From assembly GCA_023410575.1 (NCBI GenBank), contig JAEYPP010000015.1, positions 62,001-126,000 of the forward strand: DNA of 64,000 nt, in the 5' to 3' direction. The DNA is from Bacillota bacterium. Its GTDB lineage: Bacteria > Bacillota > Clostridia > Lachnospirales > Lachnospiraceae. Of this stretch, positions 35,765 through 45,309 are shown piece by piece. Every line of letters starts with the position of its first letter. The stretch's first letter is position 1. The translations under genes were made by a program, and so were the position numbers. Below the pieces are notes generated by a model. That model had not been told where the DNA came from and searched no databases. It saw nothing but the letters and a program-made list of their open reading frames with translations.

Positions 35765-38700
35765 TTCCTGTAGTTTCTAATCTTACTTACCTCATTACAA
35801 TCATCGCTTACGATTCGTATCATTCCCCACATTCCCTGCTCAATATCCCAAGTAATATTGGCTGATTGATACATATAATCCCCAGGTTGTTCCTCAACAT
35901 ACTCTGAGTAGTCTAGTAACTTTCGTTCAAACGTATTTCCAGCAGATATCGCTGTCGTTGTCCCTTTGATTCGTGATGATAGATAGTTGGAATCCTCATA
36001 TGCCAAATTATTGTGAATCGCTAAGGACGTAGCACGTGATCGATCTCCTGGCATAATAACATTCATTACCTTAGAATCACCACTTCTTGCATAGAAAATA
36101 GGCGTTGATGCATCTCCATTAAACTCAGGAAGAGATGCAAAGACCTCACTTACAACATCATTTACTAACAAACGATTGTAAAATGGTTCGGATCGTAGGT
36201 TATACCCCTTCATACCTTGATCTTCTGTATCAAACATTTCTGACGTTGGCTCTACGGTTGGTTCAAAATACATTCTAGGAAGTAACCTTCCTTCCTTATC
36301 TTCCAAGTAAATTCCATTGTGTGGGATAAGAGTAAACTGTCGATACGTTGGTAAAAAGAAATTCTCAATGATCAGCTGATCACCCATAGTGGCAGGTTTA
36401 CCAGTAAAATTATCTCTCGCTAACGATCCTGGTGCGATGCAATTGATAGCTCCAAAGGCTCCATGTTTTCGGTGATTCATCGTATCCACCAAATCAACCA
36501 AAAGCGCTTGCTTTGCATCCTCTGGATAGTACCATTGATATACTACGGTCTGACCTGGACTTACCGTTTGATCTGGATTGTATCCAACCGTTACGCCATC
36601 CGAGGTTCTAACATCATAGATAGCTCCACTACTATGCAAACCAATTCGATTACTATATGGCCATGGACGTTGAACCGGAACTTCTGGAAATTGCGGAATC
36701 TCCAACTGTAAAGGCAATAGATTCGTCAACGTTATCTCCAAGCCTTCTCCCGCATTCACGGTAAGAATCAGAGGTTTTGGATTGATTTCCCCACGGATTA
36801 CTTTGTTAGCATCCTCATATAGCACATAAGTGATACCATACGGGTCATGATCTAGGAACTTATTATATACAATGTCAGTATGAACTGCTGCTATATGATA
36901 TTTTTGTATCCTTAATCCTTCTGAAAATACACTCTTAGAAACTTCATCCGAGGCAATTTGTATTGCTTTCTCCTTCTTCTTTCTACATTTACACGTTCTC
37001 AACTTTTTACGATCTCCCAATTTGTGTAAACATCTCTTTCGTTTACCATGAACTCTTAGAATTCCCCATACACCTAACCACAAATCATCCATTCCACCAG
37101 AGTAATATAGTACATCGAAGTCTTTTTGTGGTTTATTATTTTGGACACCTTCTAATTCAAATTGGAAGGTATATGCTTCTGATATCCCAATATGCTGTTC
37201 TTGAACTCGACTAGAATTCACATTCTTGTATTCTTTGCGCCATTGATATCGGTTAAAATTAATGGCATGAGATTCTTCATGCGATCCATCTAATAATCGT
37301 ATTCGAACTGGATCTCCAACATATCCCTCAAAAACAGGAGTCCAAGGATCCCCATGAACATAAGAACTAAATACATCGGCTGGATCACCACCTCGAATCT
37401 GGAATGGAGCAGAGGCATAATTAAATGCCATAACACCAAAATCATCCATTACACCTGGCCTTTCTGGTGGGTTCAGAGGCCGTTTGCAACCATCATAGGC
37501 TGGTATCCAGTCTGCCACTGCCAAGTTAAACTCCCTAAAATTCGGAATAAATGGATTCTCTATCGCTAATTGTGTACCTGCTAATGCTTTTTTACCCGTA
37601 TGGCTGTCTAGGAATTTAGACCCTTCTGGTTCTACCACCAACGCTGCAAATAATCCATGTAACTGATTACTAAGTGCATATAGATGATCATGGAAGAAAC
37701 ATGCCCTTAATTCCATATCTGAATACCAACGATATACTACGGTTTGACCACAAGCTGCACCAGTAAAGTAATTCCATCCTGTATTTGCTCCATCACTTGA
37801 CAAGATATCAAACTTAACTAAGTGAACATGAGTGGATGAAAATAATGTTTCAGTTAATGTTTGAAAAGCATTTGGTCCTATTTGGTTTGGTAATTTATTC
37901 GTAAAATGTATCTCGATGTTCTCATAAGGAAGTGCATGGATAAAAAGTGGCTCTGGTTTTTTTATACCACATCGAATTGCTTCTTCGTCTTCTTTTAGGA
38001 CATAGATCCTTCCCTCCGGATCATGCCAATTTGCTTCATTGTATTGGATTGGAAGTTGTATCGCTACGATATCGTATCTACGAATCTTAGCTCCTTTTTG
38101 TACAGGATTTACAAACAATGCACCAGGCTGACAATCTTTTACCAGAGCATTCCGTTCTAAATCTGTGATTGGCAATTCTCGACACCACCCAATCGGCGGA
38201 ACTGGTGCACATTCTCCAACAACTCCTGGGATGAATAATGGAAAGCCTGGTCTTTCTTTCGTTGGTTTTGGTGGTAATGGTAGGTCAGGTAGTGGGATTA
38301 ATGGGGTAATCACTGTATGATCCGGATAATGTCTCGTTCCATCTTCTAATACATTATGGATGCGGTGAATTCCCCACATTCCCTCATCAAAATGAGGATA
38401 AAGATGACAGTGATAAATCGTATCACCGTAAGCTTTTTGTAAGCTTCCCGCTCCATAGGCAACATCAAAATCATATACTTCTCCTGGTCCAATCGCGATC
38501 GAATCTAGATAATCAGTACCTGGATCTTGTCGAATGCTATTCCACTGTTGTAAATGAAGGTGAAAAATATGTGTTTCTTGCATTCCTGCACTGATTGCAT
38601 ACCAACGAATTGGATCGCCGACATAAGCTCTTGGAAGTATCGTAGGTGGTGGATCGCCAAATACCCAAGAATCATGGTGAACTTCTTCTCCCGTACTGTT

Positions 38701-39411
38701 TTGATCAACAATTCCTTGCTCTATGAGATTAAGCCTGTTTCTCATTGGCTCGGAACGATAATTAATCGAATGTGTCATCCCTATCATATTCATCATTGGG
38801 TCCCATGCTAGCTCACCACATCGATTAATGACTGATGTTTCGTCATGAAATAGAGTTACATACTCTCTAAAATCAGGCAAAAACGGATGATGGATGTCAG
38901 CAAAAACACCACTATGCAGCTCTTTTCCTGATTGAGGATCTGTCCACGTACTTCCTGGTGCCTCCACGATGATAGCTCCAAATAATCCATGAATATTGCT
39001 TCCGATTTCAGAACTTAAAGGATTTCCCAAATCAGAGAAAAAGTAACCTCCCATTGTTGTAGCTTCCCATTGAAACACATGTGTTTTTCCAGGTGGTACG
39101 GTTGTATTTTCATTACATCCAACAAAAGCCCCATCGGATGACTGAATCAATCCTGGTAACCCCTTCAAATTGATGGATGCTGGAAAACATAATTCATTGG
39201 TAAGACATATTTCTATTGTATCATACTGGTTCACCCTTAGAACAAGCGGCTGTACCAAATCAACATAAGTCCCGGGACAATTTTTTACCTGCCACTCAAC
39301 CATACTTTTAAACTCATTTAATACATACATTAAGCCATTGGGATCATAATCACCGTATTTGTTATACACGATGTTAAGCTTAATTGCAGTAACATCAAAA
39401 TGTCGAATCAT
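35758..39411 (-). CDS. Large six-cupredoxin multicopper oxidase, MnxG-like
   Basis: The protein is 1217 residues from the ATG at 39411 (GGAGGT upstream). It consists of three similar two-domain units, each opening with an IVYNKYGDYDPNGLMYVL-type line. Copper motifs occur in units 1 and 2 only: HIFHLHLQQW and HCHLYPHFDEGMWG in domain 2, then HVHLV and FFHDHLY in domain 3. These are the four His motifs of a trinuclear/type 1 centre, but in the order C-D-A-B relative to ordinary laccases. Unit 3 lacks them. No signal peptide is present. Size and layout recall MnxG, the spore-associated manganese oxidase of marine Bacillus, inferred from memory. Three small genes precede it in the same direction. 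Confidence 0.88.
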   Translation of the reverse strand: MIRHFDVTAIKLNIVYNKYGDYDPNGLMYVLNEFKSMVEWQVKNCPGTYVDLVQPLVLRVNQYDTIEICLTNELCFPASINLKGLPGLIQSSDGAFVGCNENTTVPPGKTHVFQWEATTMGGYFFSDLGNPLSSEIGSNIHGLFGAIIVEAPGSTWTDPQSGKELHSGVFADIHHPFLPDFREYVTLFHDETSVINRCGELAWDPMMNMIGMTHSINYRSEPMRNRLNLIEQGIVDQNSTGEEVHHDSWVFGDPPPTILPRAYVGDPIRWYAISAGMQETHIFHLHLQQWNSIRQDPGTDYLDSIAIGPGEVYDFDVAYGAGSLQKAYGDTIYHCHLYPHFDEGMWGIHRIHNVLEDGTRHYPDHTVITPLIPLPDLPLPPKPTKERPGFPLFIPGVVGECAPVPPIGWCRELPITDLERNALVKDCQPGALFVNPVQKGAKIRRYDIVAIQLPIQYNEANWHDPEGRIYVLKEDEEAIRCGIKKPEPLFIHALPYENIEIHFTNKLPNQIGPNAFQTLTETLFSSTHVHLVKFDILSSDGANTGWNYFTGAACGQTVVYRWYSDMELRACFFHDHLYALSNQLHGLFAALVVEPEGSKFLDSHTGKKALAGTQLAIENPFIPNFREFNLAVADWIPAYDGCKRPLNPPERPGVMDDFGVMAFNYASAPFQIRGGDPADVFSSYVHGDPWTPVFEGYVGDPVRIRLLDGSHEESHAINFNRYQWRKEYKNVNSSRVQEQHIGISEAYTFQFELEGVQNNKPQKDFDVLYYSGGMDDLWLGVWGILRVHGKRKRCLHKLGDRKKLRTCKCRKKKEKAIQIASDEVSKSVFSEGLRIQKYHIAAVHTDIVYNKFLDHDPYGITYVLYEDANKVIRGEINPKPLILTVNAGEGLEITLTNLLPLQLEIPQFPEVPVQRPWPYSNRIGLHSSGAIYDVRTSDGVTVGYNPDQTVSPGQTVVYQWYYPEDAKQALLVDLVDTMNHRKHGAFGAINCIAPGSLARDNFTGKPATMGDQLIIENFFLPTYRQFTLIPHNGIYLEDKEGRLLPRMYFEPTVEPTSEMFDTEDQGMKGYNLRSEPFYNRLLVNDVVSEVFASLPEFNGDASTPIFYARSGDSKVMNVIMPGDRSRATSLAIHNNLAYEDSNYLSSRIKGTTTAISAGNTFERKLLDYSEYVEEQPGDYMYQSANITWDIEQGMWGMIRIVSDDCNEVSKIRNYRKC

Positions 39412-39428
39412 ACAACTACCTCCATTCT

Positions 39429-39656
39429 CTACCAAACTGTAGGTATTTTGCACTCATCATTTTCTATAAAAAATGCAGAAATCGCATCTTTTCTAATGTG
39501 AAATACACGATCCTTAAGTGGTAACGGAATGCCAAATTCAGCCTTCACATTGATATAGTCTTTGTCTAATGACACGAGGATGCCTACTAAAAAAAATGGA
39601 TAAGCCTCTGTCATAACAAGAATCTTACTTTTAGTTTGAAACGTCCTATCTTCCAT
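39429..39656 (-). CDS. Small partner protein of multicopper oxidase operon
   Basis: This 75-residue protein of unknown family has FFLVGILVSLDKDYINVKAE as a strand pair and ends KDAISAFFIENDECKIPTVW. It lies between the 112-residue gene and the oxidase, 17 bp from the oxidase start, so the products are probably made together. In Bacillus, MnxG works in a complex with two small subunits, MnxE and MnxF; this and the next gene occupy comparable places. Sequence identity to those was not established. Confidence 0.7.
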   Translation of the reverse strand: MEDRTFQTKSKILVMTEAYPFFLVGILVSLDKDYINVKAEFGIPLPLKDRVFHIRKDAISAFFIENDECKIPTVW

Positions 39657-39667
39657 AGCTCTCCCCC

Positions 39668-40006
39668 TTAATAGATCGAAATACGAGTATCGTAATCAAA
39701 CTCCATAAACCAAGCAATTTGCTTGATTGGAATGATCAATGGAGTTGGAAACACAAATTCCTGAGCATTCTGCATCTTAATATTAACATGTTTCAAATAG
39801 ACATAATCAGAAGTCACATGCTCTAAGATTGCAACCATCAAAGGTCGAAAGGTCTGATTTAAGATGGATAGCTGCACTGGCTTTAGTGAAAATAGTAACT
39901 CTTTGTTTCGGTAATATCCCAATAGCTTAGTGGTGATTATTCTTTCCTCTTGACCCATCTCTATCTTATCTTTTTCATCCATAACTGATTCATATTCCTG
40001 TTCCAT
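39668..40006 (-). CDS. Small partner protein of multicopper oxidase operon
   Basis: This 112-residue protein has an acidic/Lys N-terminus (EQEYESVMDEKDKIEMGQEE) and a beta-rich rest (RPLMVAILEHVTSDYVYLKH, FPTPLIIPIKQIAWFMEFD). It resembles the 75-residue neighbour in its pattern of a ligand-binding strand pair followed by an IPL(K/I) segment, so the two may be paralogues. Spacing is 11 bp to the next gene. The function is unknown; a metal-oxidase accessory subunit is inference from context. Confidence 0.7.
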   Translation of the reverse strand: MEQEYESVMDEKDKIEMGQEERIITTKLLGYYRNKELLFSLKPVQLSILNQTFRPLMVAILEHVTSDYVYLKHVNIKMQNAQEFVFPTPLIIPIKQIAWFMEFDYDTRISIY

Positions 40007-40022
40007 ATTACTCCTCCCACCT

Positions 40023-40502
40023 TTAATGTTCTAGTTCCACTTCACTTTGCTTAATTATGATATCTCCATCCTTCACAGTACCCCCAATGCATATCGTTTC
40101 ATCCATCAATGGAGCTGAATAGATATAGAACTTAGCTTCCTTTTTCTTAGTTGGTGTACTTGCATATACCGTTAACTCTCTTGAACTTTCTGTATTAGGA
40201 TCATCATAATGAAAAATCGCAACCATTTTTTCTTCCGTTGCTGCGTGATAGGCTTCTAGTTGATCAGAAACAAGAATCACATTCCCATATTGATCCTCCA
40301 CTCTAAGTCTACCGAACACATCTAGCAATTTTCGATAGATTTTAATTTGAAATCTTACCTCGCCACTAGAATCATCATCACATGAGCGATTAACAAATCC
40401 CCATCCAATCATAAGATCTTGATAGTAGGGTATCTTGGGAACATCACATACTTCTGGAGAACAGACTGGTGCAAATACCCCATTACACATTTGGTTATCC
40501 AT
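40023..40502 (-). CDS. Hypothetical protein heading multicopper oxidase operon
   Basis: This 159-residue protein of unrecognised family has Cys near the N-terminus (NQMCNGVFAPVCSPEVCDVP), then MIGWGFVNRSC and a beta-strand-rich middle with a C-terminal CIGGTVKDGDIIIKQSEVEL. The Cys-rich start suggests cross-linking or metal binding, as in spore-coat proteins. A good GGAGGT site lies before the start. It is the first gene of the operon leading to the copper oxidase. A role in a surface or coat complex is speculation. Confidence 0.7.
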   Translation of the reverse strand: MDNQMCNGVFAPVCSPEVCDVPKIPYYQDLMIGWGFVNRSCDDDSSGEVRFQIKIYRKLLDVFGRLRVEDQYGNVILVSDQLEAYHAATEEKMVAIFHYDDPNTESSRELTVYASTPTKKKEAKFYIYSAPLMDETICIGGTVKDGDIIIKQSEVELEH

Positions 40503-40740
40503 ACACTGAACCTCCTTTCATAATATAGCTTATGACAGGATTCTACTTAATGTTACAAAATCTCTCTTATTACACCCCCTTATTACAACCCACGAACGGA
40601 ATAGATTATTCACAGATACAAATGAATCAAGATGTACAAAGTAAAATGGTGGGCATAAGAAAACTTTACCACCTAATTATTGACGTTAATTTAAATTGGT
40701 TCTATAATGAACATGTTCATATAAAACTTTACATAGGGTG

Positions 40741-41283
40741 ATGCGTATGCCAAAGATTATCTCTGACTTAAATTCAATGATTTTATCAGCTGCCAAAGAG
40801 GAACTATTACTACATGGATATACTACGTTAACCATTCGAAAGATTGCAAAAAAATGTAATATCGCAGTTGGCACGATGTATAACTACTTTTCTTCCAAAG
40901 ATATGTTAGTTGCTGAGATTATACTATATGATTGGAATCACTGCTTGTCACTCATGAAAGAAGAATCGGAACAAGCATCTGATATCTATTCTGCTCTTTT
41001 TGCAATCTATGATGTACTTAAGAAGTTTCGTGAGAACTATAGCTGCTGTTGGGACCAATACGCAACACAGGCAAATGGAAGTTTGGTTGTGAAAGAAAGG
41101 CATAAAATGCTAAGTACTCAGATATCTTCTATTATTACCTCATTGCTTCTTCGATTACAGATTAAACCCGATGACTATTTAGCTGAATTTACTGCAGAGA
41201 TGCTTCTTATGTTATCCAACGACGATTCCTTTTGTTTTGAACAACTAAAAGAAATTTGTCATCGTCTTTATCCAAGTAAATAA
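40741..41283 (+). CDS. TetR-family transcriptional regulator
   Basis: This protein of about 180 residues has the TetR helix-turn-helix near the N-terminus: ILSAAKEELLLHGYTTLTIR, then KIAKKCNIAVGTMYNYFSSK. A variable C-terminal ligand domain follows. The start could be ATG 40741 or ATG 40747; AGGG upstream fits the second slightly better. It heads a four-gene run with an FMN-reductase-like protein (14 bp later), an NAD-binding protein and a DUF1295 membrane enzyme, and probably represses that run. It is divergent from the copper oxidase operon. Confidence 0.92.
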   Translation: MRMPKIISDLNSMILSAAKEELLLHGYTTLTIRKIAKKCNIAVGTMYNYFSSKDMLVAEIILYDWNHCLSLMKEESEQASDIYSALFAIYDVLKKFRENYSCCWDQYATQANGSLVVKERHKMLSTQISSIITSLLLRLQIKPDDYLAEFTAEMLLMLSNDDSFCFEQLKEICHRLYPSK

Positions 41284-41297
41284 AAGGAGGTTGTATT

Positions 41298-42227
41298 ATG
41301 AGTAGTTTTAAGAATCTTAGAATTGTTGACAACTTTTATCAAACATCCGCTTTTTTGCCAATGCCAACCGTCATGATTAGTACCTTAACTGAGGACGGCT
41401 TAACATCTCTTGGCGCTTATTCTTTGATCCAGCCATATTACATCGCAGGTAAGGATTATTATGCTATGCTTTTATGTGCACGTAATTCTTCCAATACCGC
41501 TCATCATCTTTTAAAGAATGGTAAATGTGCGTTAAATTTCATTCCAGATAAGAAAAAGTATTTTAAAGAAGCAGTCCGTATGGGGTTTCCAGGTGATACT
41601 CCAAAAGAAAAGATGAAGGACTGTATCTTTACCTTAGAAGACGGATTGATGGCTTTAGAGCATCCAGAAGAGCTATTTCCACAAGTCGTGGCAGAATCTT
41701 ATCAAGTATTCGAATGTACTTGGATGCGACATCTAGATGGTGCTGATAAGGATCTTCCAGGTGAATTGAATGGATATGAGCCTCCATATCATGATTTCAA
41801 CGGAATTACTTCGAAGTTCGGAGCTCATTTCATACTTCGCGTCGATAAGATTCTTATGAAACCAAAGTATTACGATTCGATCATCAATGGTGTACGTGCA
41901 AAAGGCTTTCCTCGTGTTCCGGTAGATTACGGTTACCGTGACAGTAAAAACTTTTGGTACACTTCATTTAAAAAACCTATTCCCGAGCTACTACCAATCC
42001 GTGAAGGTAACTTAGACTCCGTCAAATATGCAACGAATCGTATGGATGATAAGATAAAATTTACAGAAGGTGCTTGCAAGATGATGGTAAAAATTCCGAG
42101 AATCTTTTTACCGACTGCCCTAAAAGGTTGCATTGCCTGGGCACGAGAGCATGACGTAACTTTAATTACCGAAGAACATATGCAGATGATTAATGATAAA
42201 CGCGCCAAAGAAAAAAAGCGTGATTAA
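41298..42227 (+). CDS. Flavin reductase-like domain protein
   Basis: This 309-residue protein has the flavin reductase-like split barrel seen in MPTVMISTLTEDGLTSLGAY, LLCARNSSNTAHHLLKNGKC and ALNFIPDKKKYFKEA. It likely binds FMN. The C-terminal 100 residues (EGACKMMVKIPRIFLPTALK) are not assigned. AGGAGG lies before the ATG, and the gene follows tetR by 14 bp and precedes the NAD-binding protein by 14 bp. The set suggests reduction of a lipid-like or toxic compound controlled by the TetR regulator. Confidence 0.85.
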   Translation: MSSFKNLRIVDNFYQTSAFLPMPTVMISTLTEDGLTSLGAYSLIQPYYIAGKDYYAMLLCARNSSNTAHHLLKNGKCALNFIPDKKKYFKEAVRMGFPGDTPKEKMKDCIFTLEDGLMALEHPEELFPQVVAESYQVFECTWMRHLDGADKDLPGELNGYEPPYHDFNGITSKFGAHFILRVDKILMKPKYYDSIINGVRAKGFPRVPVDYGYRDSKNFWYTSFKKPIPELLPIREGNLDSVKYATNRMDDKIKFTEGACKMMVKIPRIFLPTALKGCIAWAREHDVTLITEEHMQMINDKRAKEKKRD

Positions 42228-42241
42228 AGGAGGGGGCACAC

Positions 42242-43090
42242 ATGAAAGTTGTATTAGTCGGAGCATTCGGAAAACTTGGAAGTGACATTTTACGAAAGCT
42301 CGTACAGAACAGACACGAAGTCATAGCAGCTGATTTGGTCATTCACGAATTACCTGATCTATCAACTGGATTTACTTATAGAAAAGTTGATATTACAAAC
42401 AAAGAGGAACTTACCGGATTATGCGAAGGTGCTGACGTTGTGATTACAACGGTAGGACTTACCTCCTCTTCTATAAAGGTGACCAACTATGATATTGATT
42501 ATCAAGGAAACTTAAATCTCTTAGAAGAAGCTTTACGTGCCAATGTGAAACACTTCGCTTATATTTCCGTTCTAAAAGCCGATGGCGATGCGTCAGTTCC
42601 AATGTTACATGCTAAGTACTTAATGGAAGAGAAAATAAAAGAAAGCCAGATTGATTATGTAATCTATCGTCCGACTGGATATTTTTACGATATTGCCAAA
42701 GTATTTATGCCAATGATTGAAGCAGGCAAAGTTACATTGCTTGGTAAGAAGCCAGTACATGCCAATGTCATAGATACATCCGATCTTGCCGACTTTATCG
42801 TATCACATATGCTCGATCATAAGAAATGCTTTGATATCGGTGGAAACGAAACTTATTCCTATGAAGAAATTGCGACGATGTTCTTTGACGCTGCTGGTAA
42901 ACCTGCTGTAATCAAACGTGCCCCAATCTGGTTATTCTCACTCCTTGCATGGATGGCAAAAAGTAAGAAGAACGGGAAAGAAGCTGTCATTCGTTTTTCT
43001 AAATGGACCTTATCGAATGAAATGGTTGCCTCCACAAAGTACGGAAAGCTCAGTTTTAAAGAATACATAAAGTCTTGTTATCACAAATGA
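42242..43090 (+). CDS. NAD(P)-binding Rossmann protein (atypical SDR/NmrA-like)
   Basis: This 282-residue Rossmann-fold protein starts with the dinucleotide motif VVLVGAFGKLGSDILRKL. It then has VDITNKEELTGLCEGADVVI and VIYRPTGYFYDIAKVF, typical of atypical short-chain dehydrogenases and NmrA-like sensors. The Tyr-x3-Lys pair of classic SDRs is replaced by YAYIS-type residues, so it may not be a standard dehydrogenase. It starts after GGAGGGGG. It is third in the TetR operon, followed by the DUF1295 enzyme. Confidence 0.88.
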   Translation: MKVVLVGAFGKLGSDILRKLVQNRHEVIAADLVIHELPDLSTGFTYRKVDITNKEELTGLCEGADVVITTVGLTSSSIKVTNYDIDYQGNLNLLEEALRANVKHFAYISVLKADGDASVPMLHAKYLMEEKIKESQIDYVIYRPTGYFYDIAKVFMPMIEAGKVTLLGKKPVHANVIDTSDLADFIVSHMLDHKKCFDIGGNETYSYEEIATMFFDAAGKPAVIKRAPIWLFSLLAWMAKSKKNGKEAVIRFSKWTLSNEMVASTKYGKLSFKEYIKSCYHK

Positions 43091-43106
43091 AAGGAATGTT
43101 AAAAAT

Positions 43107-43910
43107 ATGGTTTTCCCATTCAATATGTTAATTTTGTTCATCGTATGTGCGGTGTTATGTGCCATTGGATTTTACAAATTCGTATGGTTTTTGTCCGTTG
43201 GCTACGGATTTGCAATAGCTGGTGCAGGTATTACATTAATTGTCTTATATCACTCAACCATTTCAACTGCCGTTATACTTCAATGTGTACTGTTCGTCAT
43301 TTACGGCATTCGCCTGGGTGGCTTTTTACTTGTACGTGAACTTAAGAGTACTGCTTATCGTCAAAACGTCTACAATGAAACTGGTGCTGATAAAAAGATT
43401 CCGCTCTTTGTCTCAATTGTTATCTGGATTAGCGTTACTGTGTTATATGTAGCCGAAGTTAGTCCTGTCTTTTACCGCTTGGTCAATGGCAAGACAGCAG
43501 ATCTCTCAACTTATGTAGGAATCGTCATTATGATACTTGCAATTATGATTGAAACAATAGCAGATGCTCAAAAGTCCAAAGCAAAACAAAAAGCGCCAAA
43601 CCGTTTCTGCGATTATGGTTTGTATAAAATCGTTCGTTGCCCAAACTACTTTGGTGAGCTTTTATTCTGGACTGGTGTCTTTGTATCTGGCATTACTGCT
43701 TATGATACTGCCTTACAATGGATCATTCCTGTACTTGGATATCTAAGTATTATTTACGTCATGTTAAGTGGTGCCAAACGTCTCGAAGAACGTCAGAATA
43801 AGAATTACAACTCCGATCCTTCTTATGTTGCTTACCGTACTTCGACCCCTTTGCTTCTACCACTGATTCCATTGTACAGTTTATCCAAATGTAATTGGAT
43901 TAAAACTTAA
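43107..43910 (+). CDS. DUF1295 / steroid 5-alpha-reductase-like membrane protein
   Basis: This 267-residue integral membrane protein has about six to seven hydrophobic helices (from MLILFIVCAVLCAIGFYKF). The C-terminal family motif is FCDYGLYKIVRCPNYFGELL, then WTGVFVSG and RTSTPLLLPLIP. Members reduce double bonds in steroids or act on isoprenoid/phospholipid lipids with NADPH. It is the last gene of the TetR-led operon, so flavin, NAD(P) and membrane-lipid enzymes are co-expressed. The substrate is unknown. A strong terminator follows at 43985. Confidence 0.9.
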   Translation: MVFPFNMLILFIVCAVLCAIGFYKFVWFLSVGYGFAIAGAGITLIVLYHSTISTAVILQCVLFVIYGIRLGGFLLVRELKSTAYRQNVYNETGADKKIPLFVSIVIWISVTVLYVAEVSPVFYRLVNGKTADLSTYVGIVIMILAIMIETIADAQKSKAKQKAPNRFCDYGLYKIVRCPNYFGELLFWTGVFVSGITAYDTALQWIIPVLGYLSIIYVMLSGAKRLEERQNKNYNSDPSYVAYRTSTPLLLPLIPLYSLSKCNWIKT

Positions 43911-43984
43911 TCCATAAGGACTTTTATTAAACTTAATCCTCCAAGTACTAAAATATTACCACCGCTTATAGTTTCTTATAGTAT

Positions 43985-44016
43985 GATAGGGTGTGATTAA
44001 AAAATCACACCCTATC
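43985..44016. terminator. 14-bp terminator hairpin
   Basis: GATAGGGTGTGATT (43985-43998) pairs perfectly with 44003-44016 across AAAA. It lies between the converging DUF1295 gene and the secreted-protein gene, so it may serve both. No long T-run is present. Confidence 0.7.
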
Positions 44017-44049
44017 AAGCAAAATTACCATTCTATTTTAATTAATAAA

Positions 44050-44838
44050 TTATTCTACGATTTTACTTATTGCATAAGTTAAGAATACTTCATTATTTCC
44101 AGTATATTGATCTTTATATGTAACCTTAATTGGTGTATACGCAGTAAAACCTGACCACAGATATTGATATTTTGATACATAATACTCACTACTATAATCA
44201 CTTATTCTTTCACTGGACTCTGGAATTGCATTAAATGTGATTTTACTACCTGATTTAAAAGTTTTATATACATAATCAACGGTATAATCATAATTTCCTT
44301 CTGCTTTTGAACCATTTTCAACTTCTTCTGCTTTTCCATATTGTAACTTACTGATTTTATTCTTAGAAGCAACACTAACGGTTACTTTGCCTGATTTTGC
44401 GGTTATATTGTCTGAAACATGTTTACCGTCAATTTTTATCGTAATTGGACTTTCATAACAATAAACAATTGTTTTTTTCGAACTAATCTTTTTTCCATTC
44501 TCATCTACAATATCAAAAGTTACTGTATAGGTACCAAATTTTTTTGTATAAATACCAATGCTTTGTTTATTAGTTTCAACTATTGTATTATTTTCATCTT
44601 GATTTTGAGATTTATCAATACTTGTAATCTTAACCAAAGCATTCTTACTATTTACTTTCAAATTATCAATCGAATCACCGTAATGATCCAATTTTACATC
44701 AAAACTGTCTTGCCCTGTGTAATATACGCGTACTTTCTCTGGTACTTCTGCCGCCTGTACATTCGTAGCTTTAGCCATTACTAAACAAGCTAATCCAAAA
44801 CTAAAAGTTAATAATAACTTCTTTACTAATTTTTTCAT
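44050..44838 (-). CDS. Secreted protein of unknown function with beta-sandwich repeats
   Basis: The 262-residue protein has a signal peptide (KKLLLTFSFGLACLVMA, likely cut after VQA). Beta-rich regions with Lys/Ser/Thr follow, suggesting Ig-like folds: TYTVTFDIVDENGKKISSKK, KVTVSVASKNKI and YNYTVDYVYK-type strands. No catalytic motif or cell-wall anchor is seen. The start has GGAGAGA. It stands alone before the RiPP cluster and has no obvious link to it. Confidence 0.75.
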   Translation of the reverse strand: MKKLVKKLLLTFSFGLACLVMAKATNVQAAEVPEKVRVYYTGQDSFDVKLDHYGDSIDNLKVNSKNALVKITSIDKSQNQDENNTIVETNKQSIGIYTKKFGTYTVTFDIVDENGKKISSKKTIVYCYESPITIKIDGKHVSDNITAKSGKVTVSVASKNKISKLQYGKAEEVENGSKAEGNYDYTVDYVYKTFKSGSKITFNAIPESSERISDYSSEYYVSKYQYLWSGFTAYTPIKVTYKDQYTGNNEVFLTYAISKIVE

Positions 44839-45309
44839 TCTGTCTCTCCTTTTTTATATCGTATTTAATCATCTTACAATACTTCCGTTATTCGTACGTA
44901 TTCTTTTGTAGTGTTATCTTTTGCATTCAACTTAGTTCCGTTCTTCTTTTCTTAATCCCCCCTTATCTCACGTAATGTTTATTCATACTCCTTAATAGAA
45001 GTATCTTTCTATCCAATATTTCCTCAATATCATGTAAACTACTTCTTAATTAGTACAATCTAACTCCTTCCATTCTATACCATTTTGTTGCATTTTGCAA
45101 CATTATTAACTTTTTGAGTTTCCGTATTTTATCCACAGTACCATTGTTTTATCTGTATCATAATAAACAACTCCGTCTGTCATATAGGAAACACGATCAC
45201 AACAGCTAGCAACCTTGCTATCCTCCCTTGACTCTCCTGTCACTTACCGACCATAGACTCTAGATTCTAGCAAGCAAGAATAAAAAGAGTCCTAACCGTA
45301 CTTTTTAGT
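44839..45309. other. 471-bp intergenic region with ABC ATPase remnant
   Basis: This AT-rich region separates the secreted-protein gene from the RiPP cluster. Apart from the ATPase fragment at 45106-45222, I see no gene, clear promoter or terminator. Confidence 0.55.
45106..45222 (-). pseudogene. Remnant of an ABC-transporter ATPase C-terminus
   Basis: In this frame the sequence reads DSKVASCCDRVSYMTDGVVY, then YDTDKTMVLWIKYGNSKS and stop. This is the H-loop-following region of MacB/BceA-type ATPases (normally THDxKVA-xCDRI-xxxxDG). The rest of the protein, including Walker motifs, is absent. It marks the loss of a peptide-exporter-type ABC gene next to the RiPP cluster. Confidence 0.6.
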
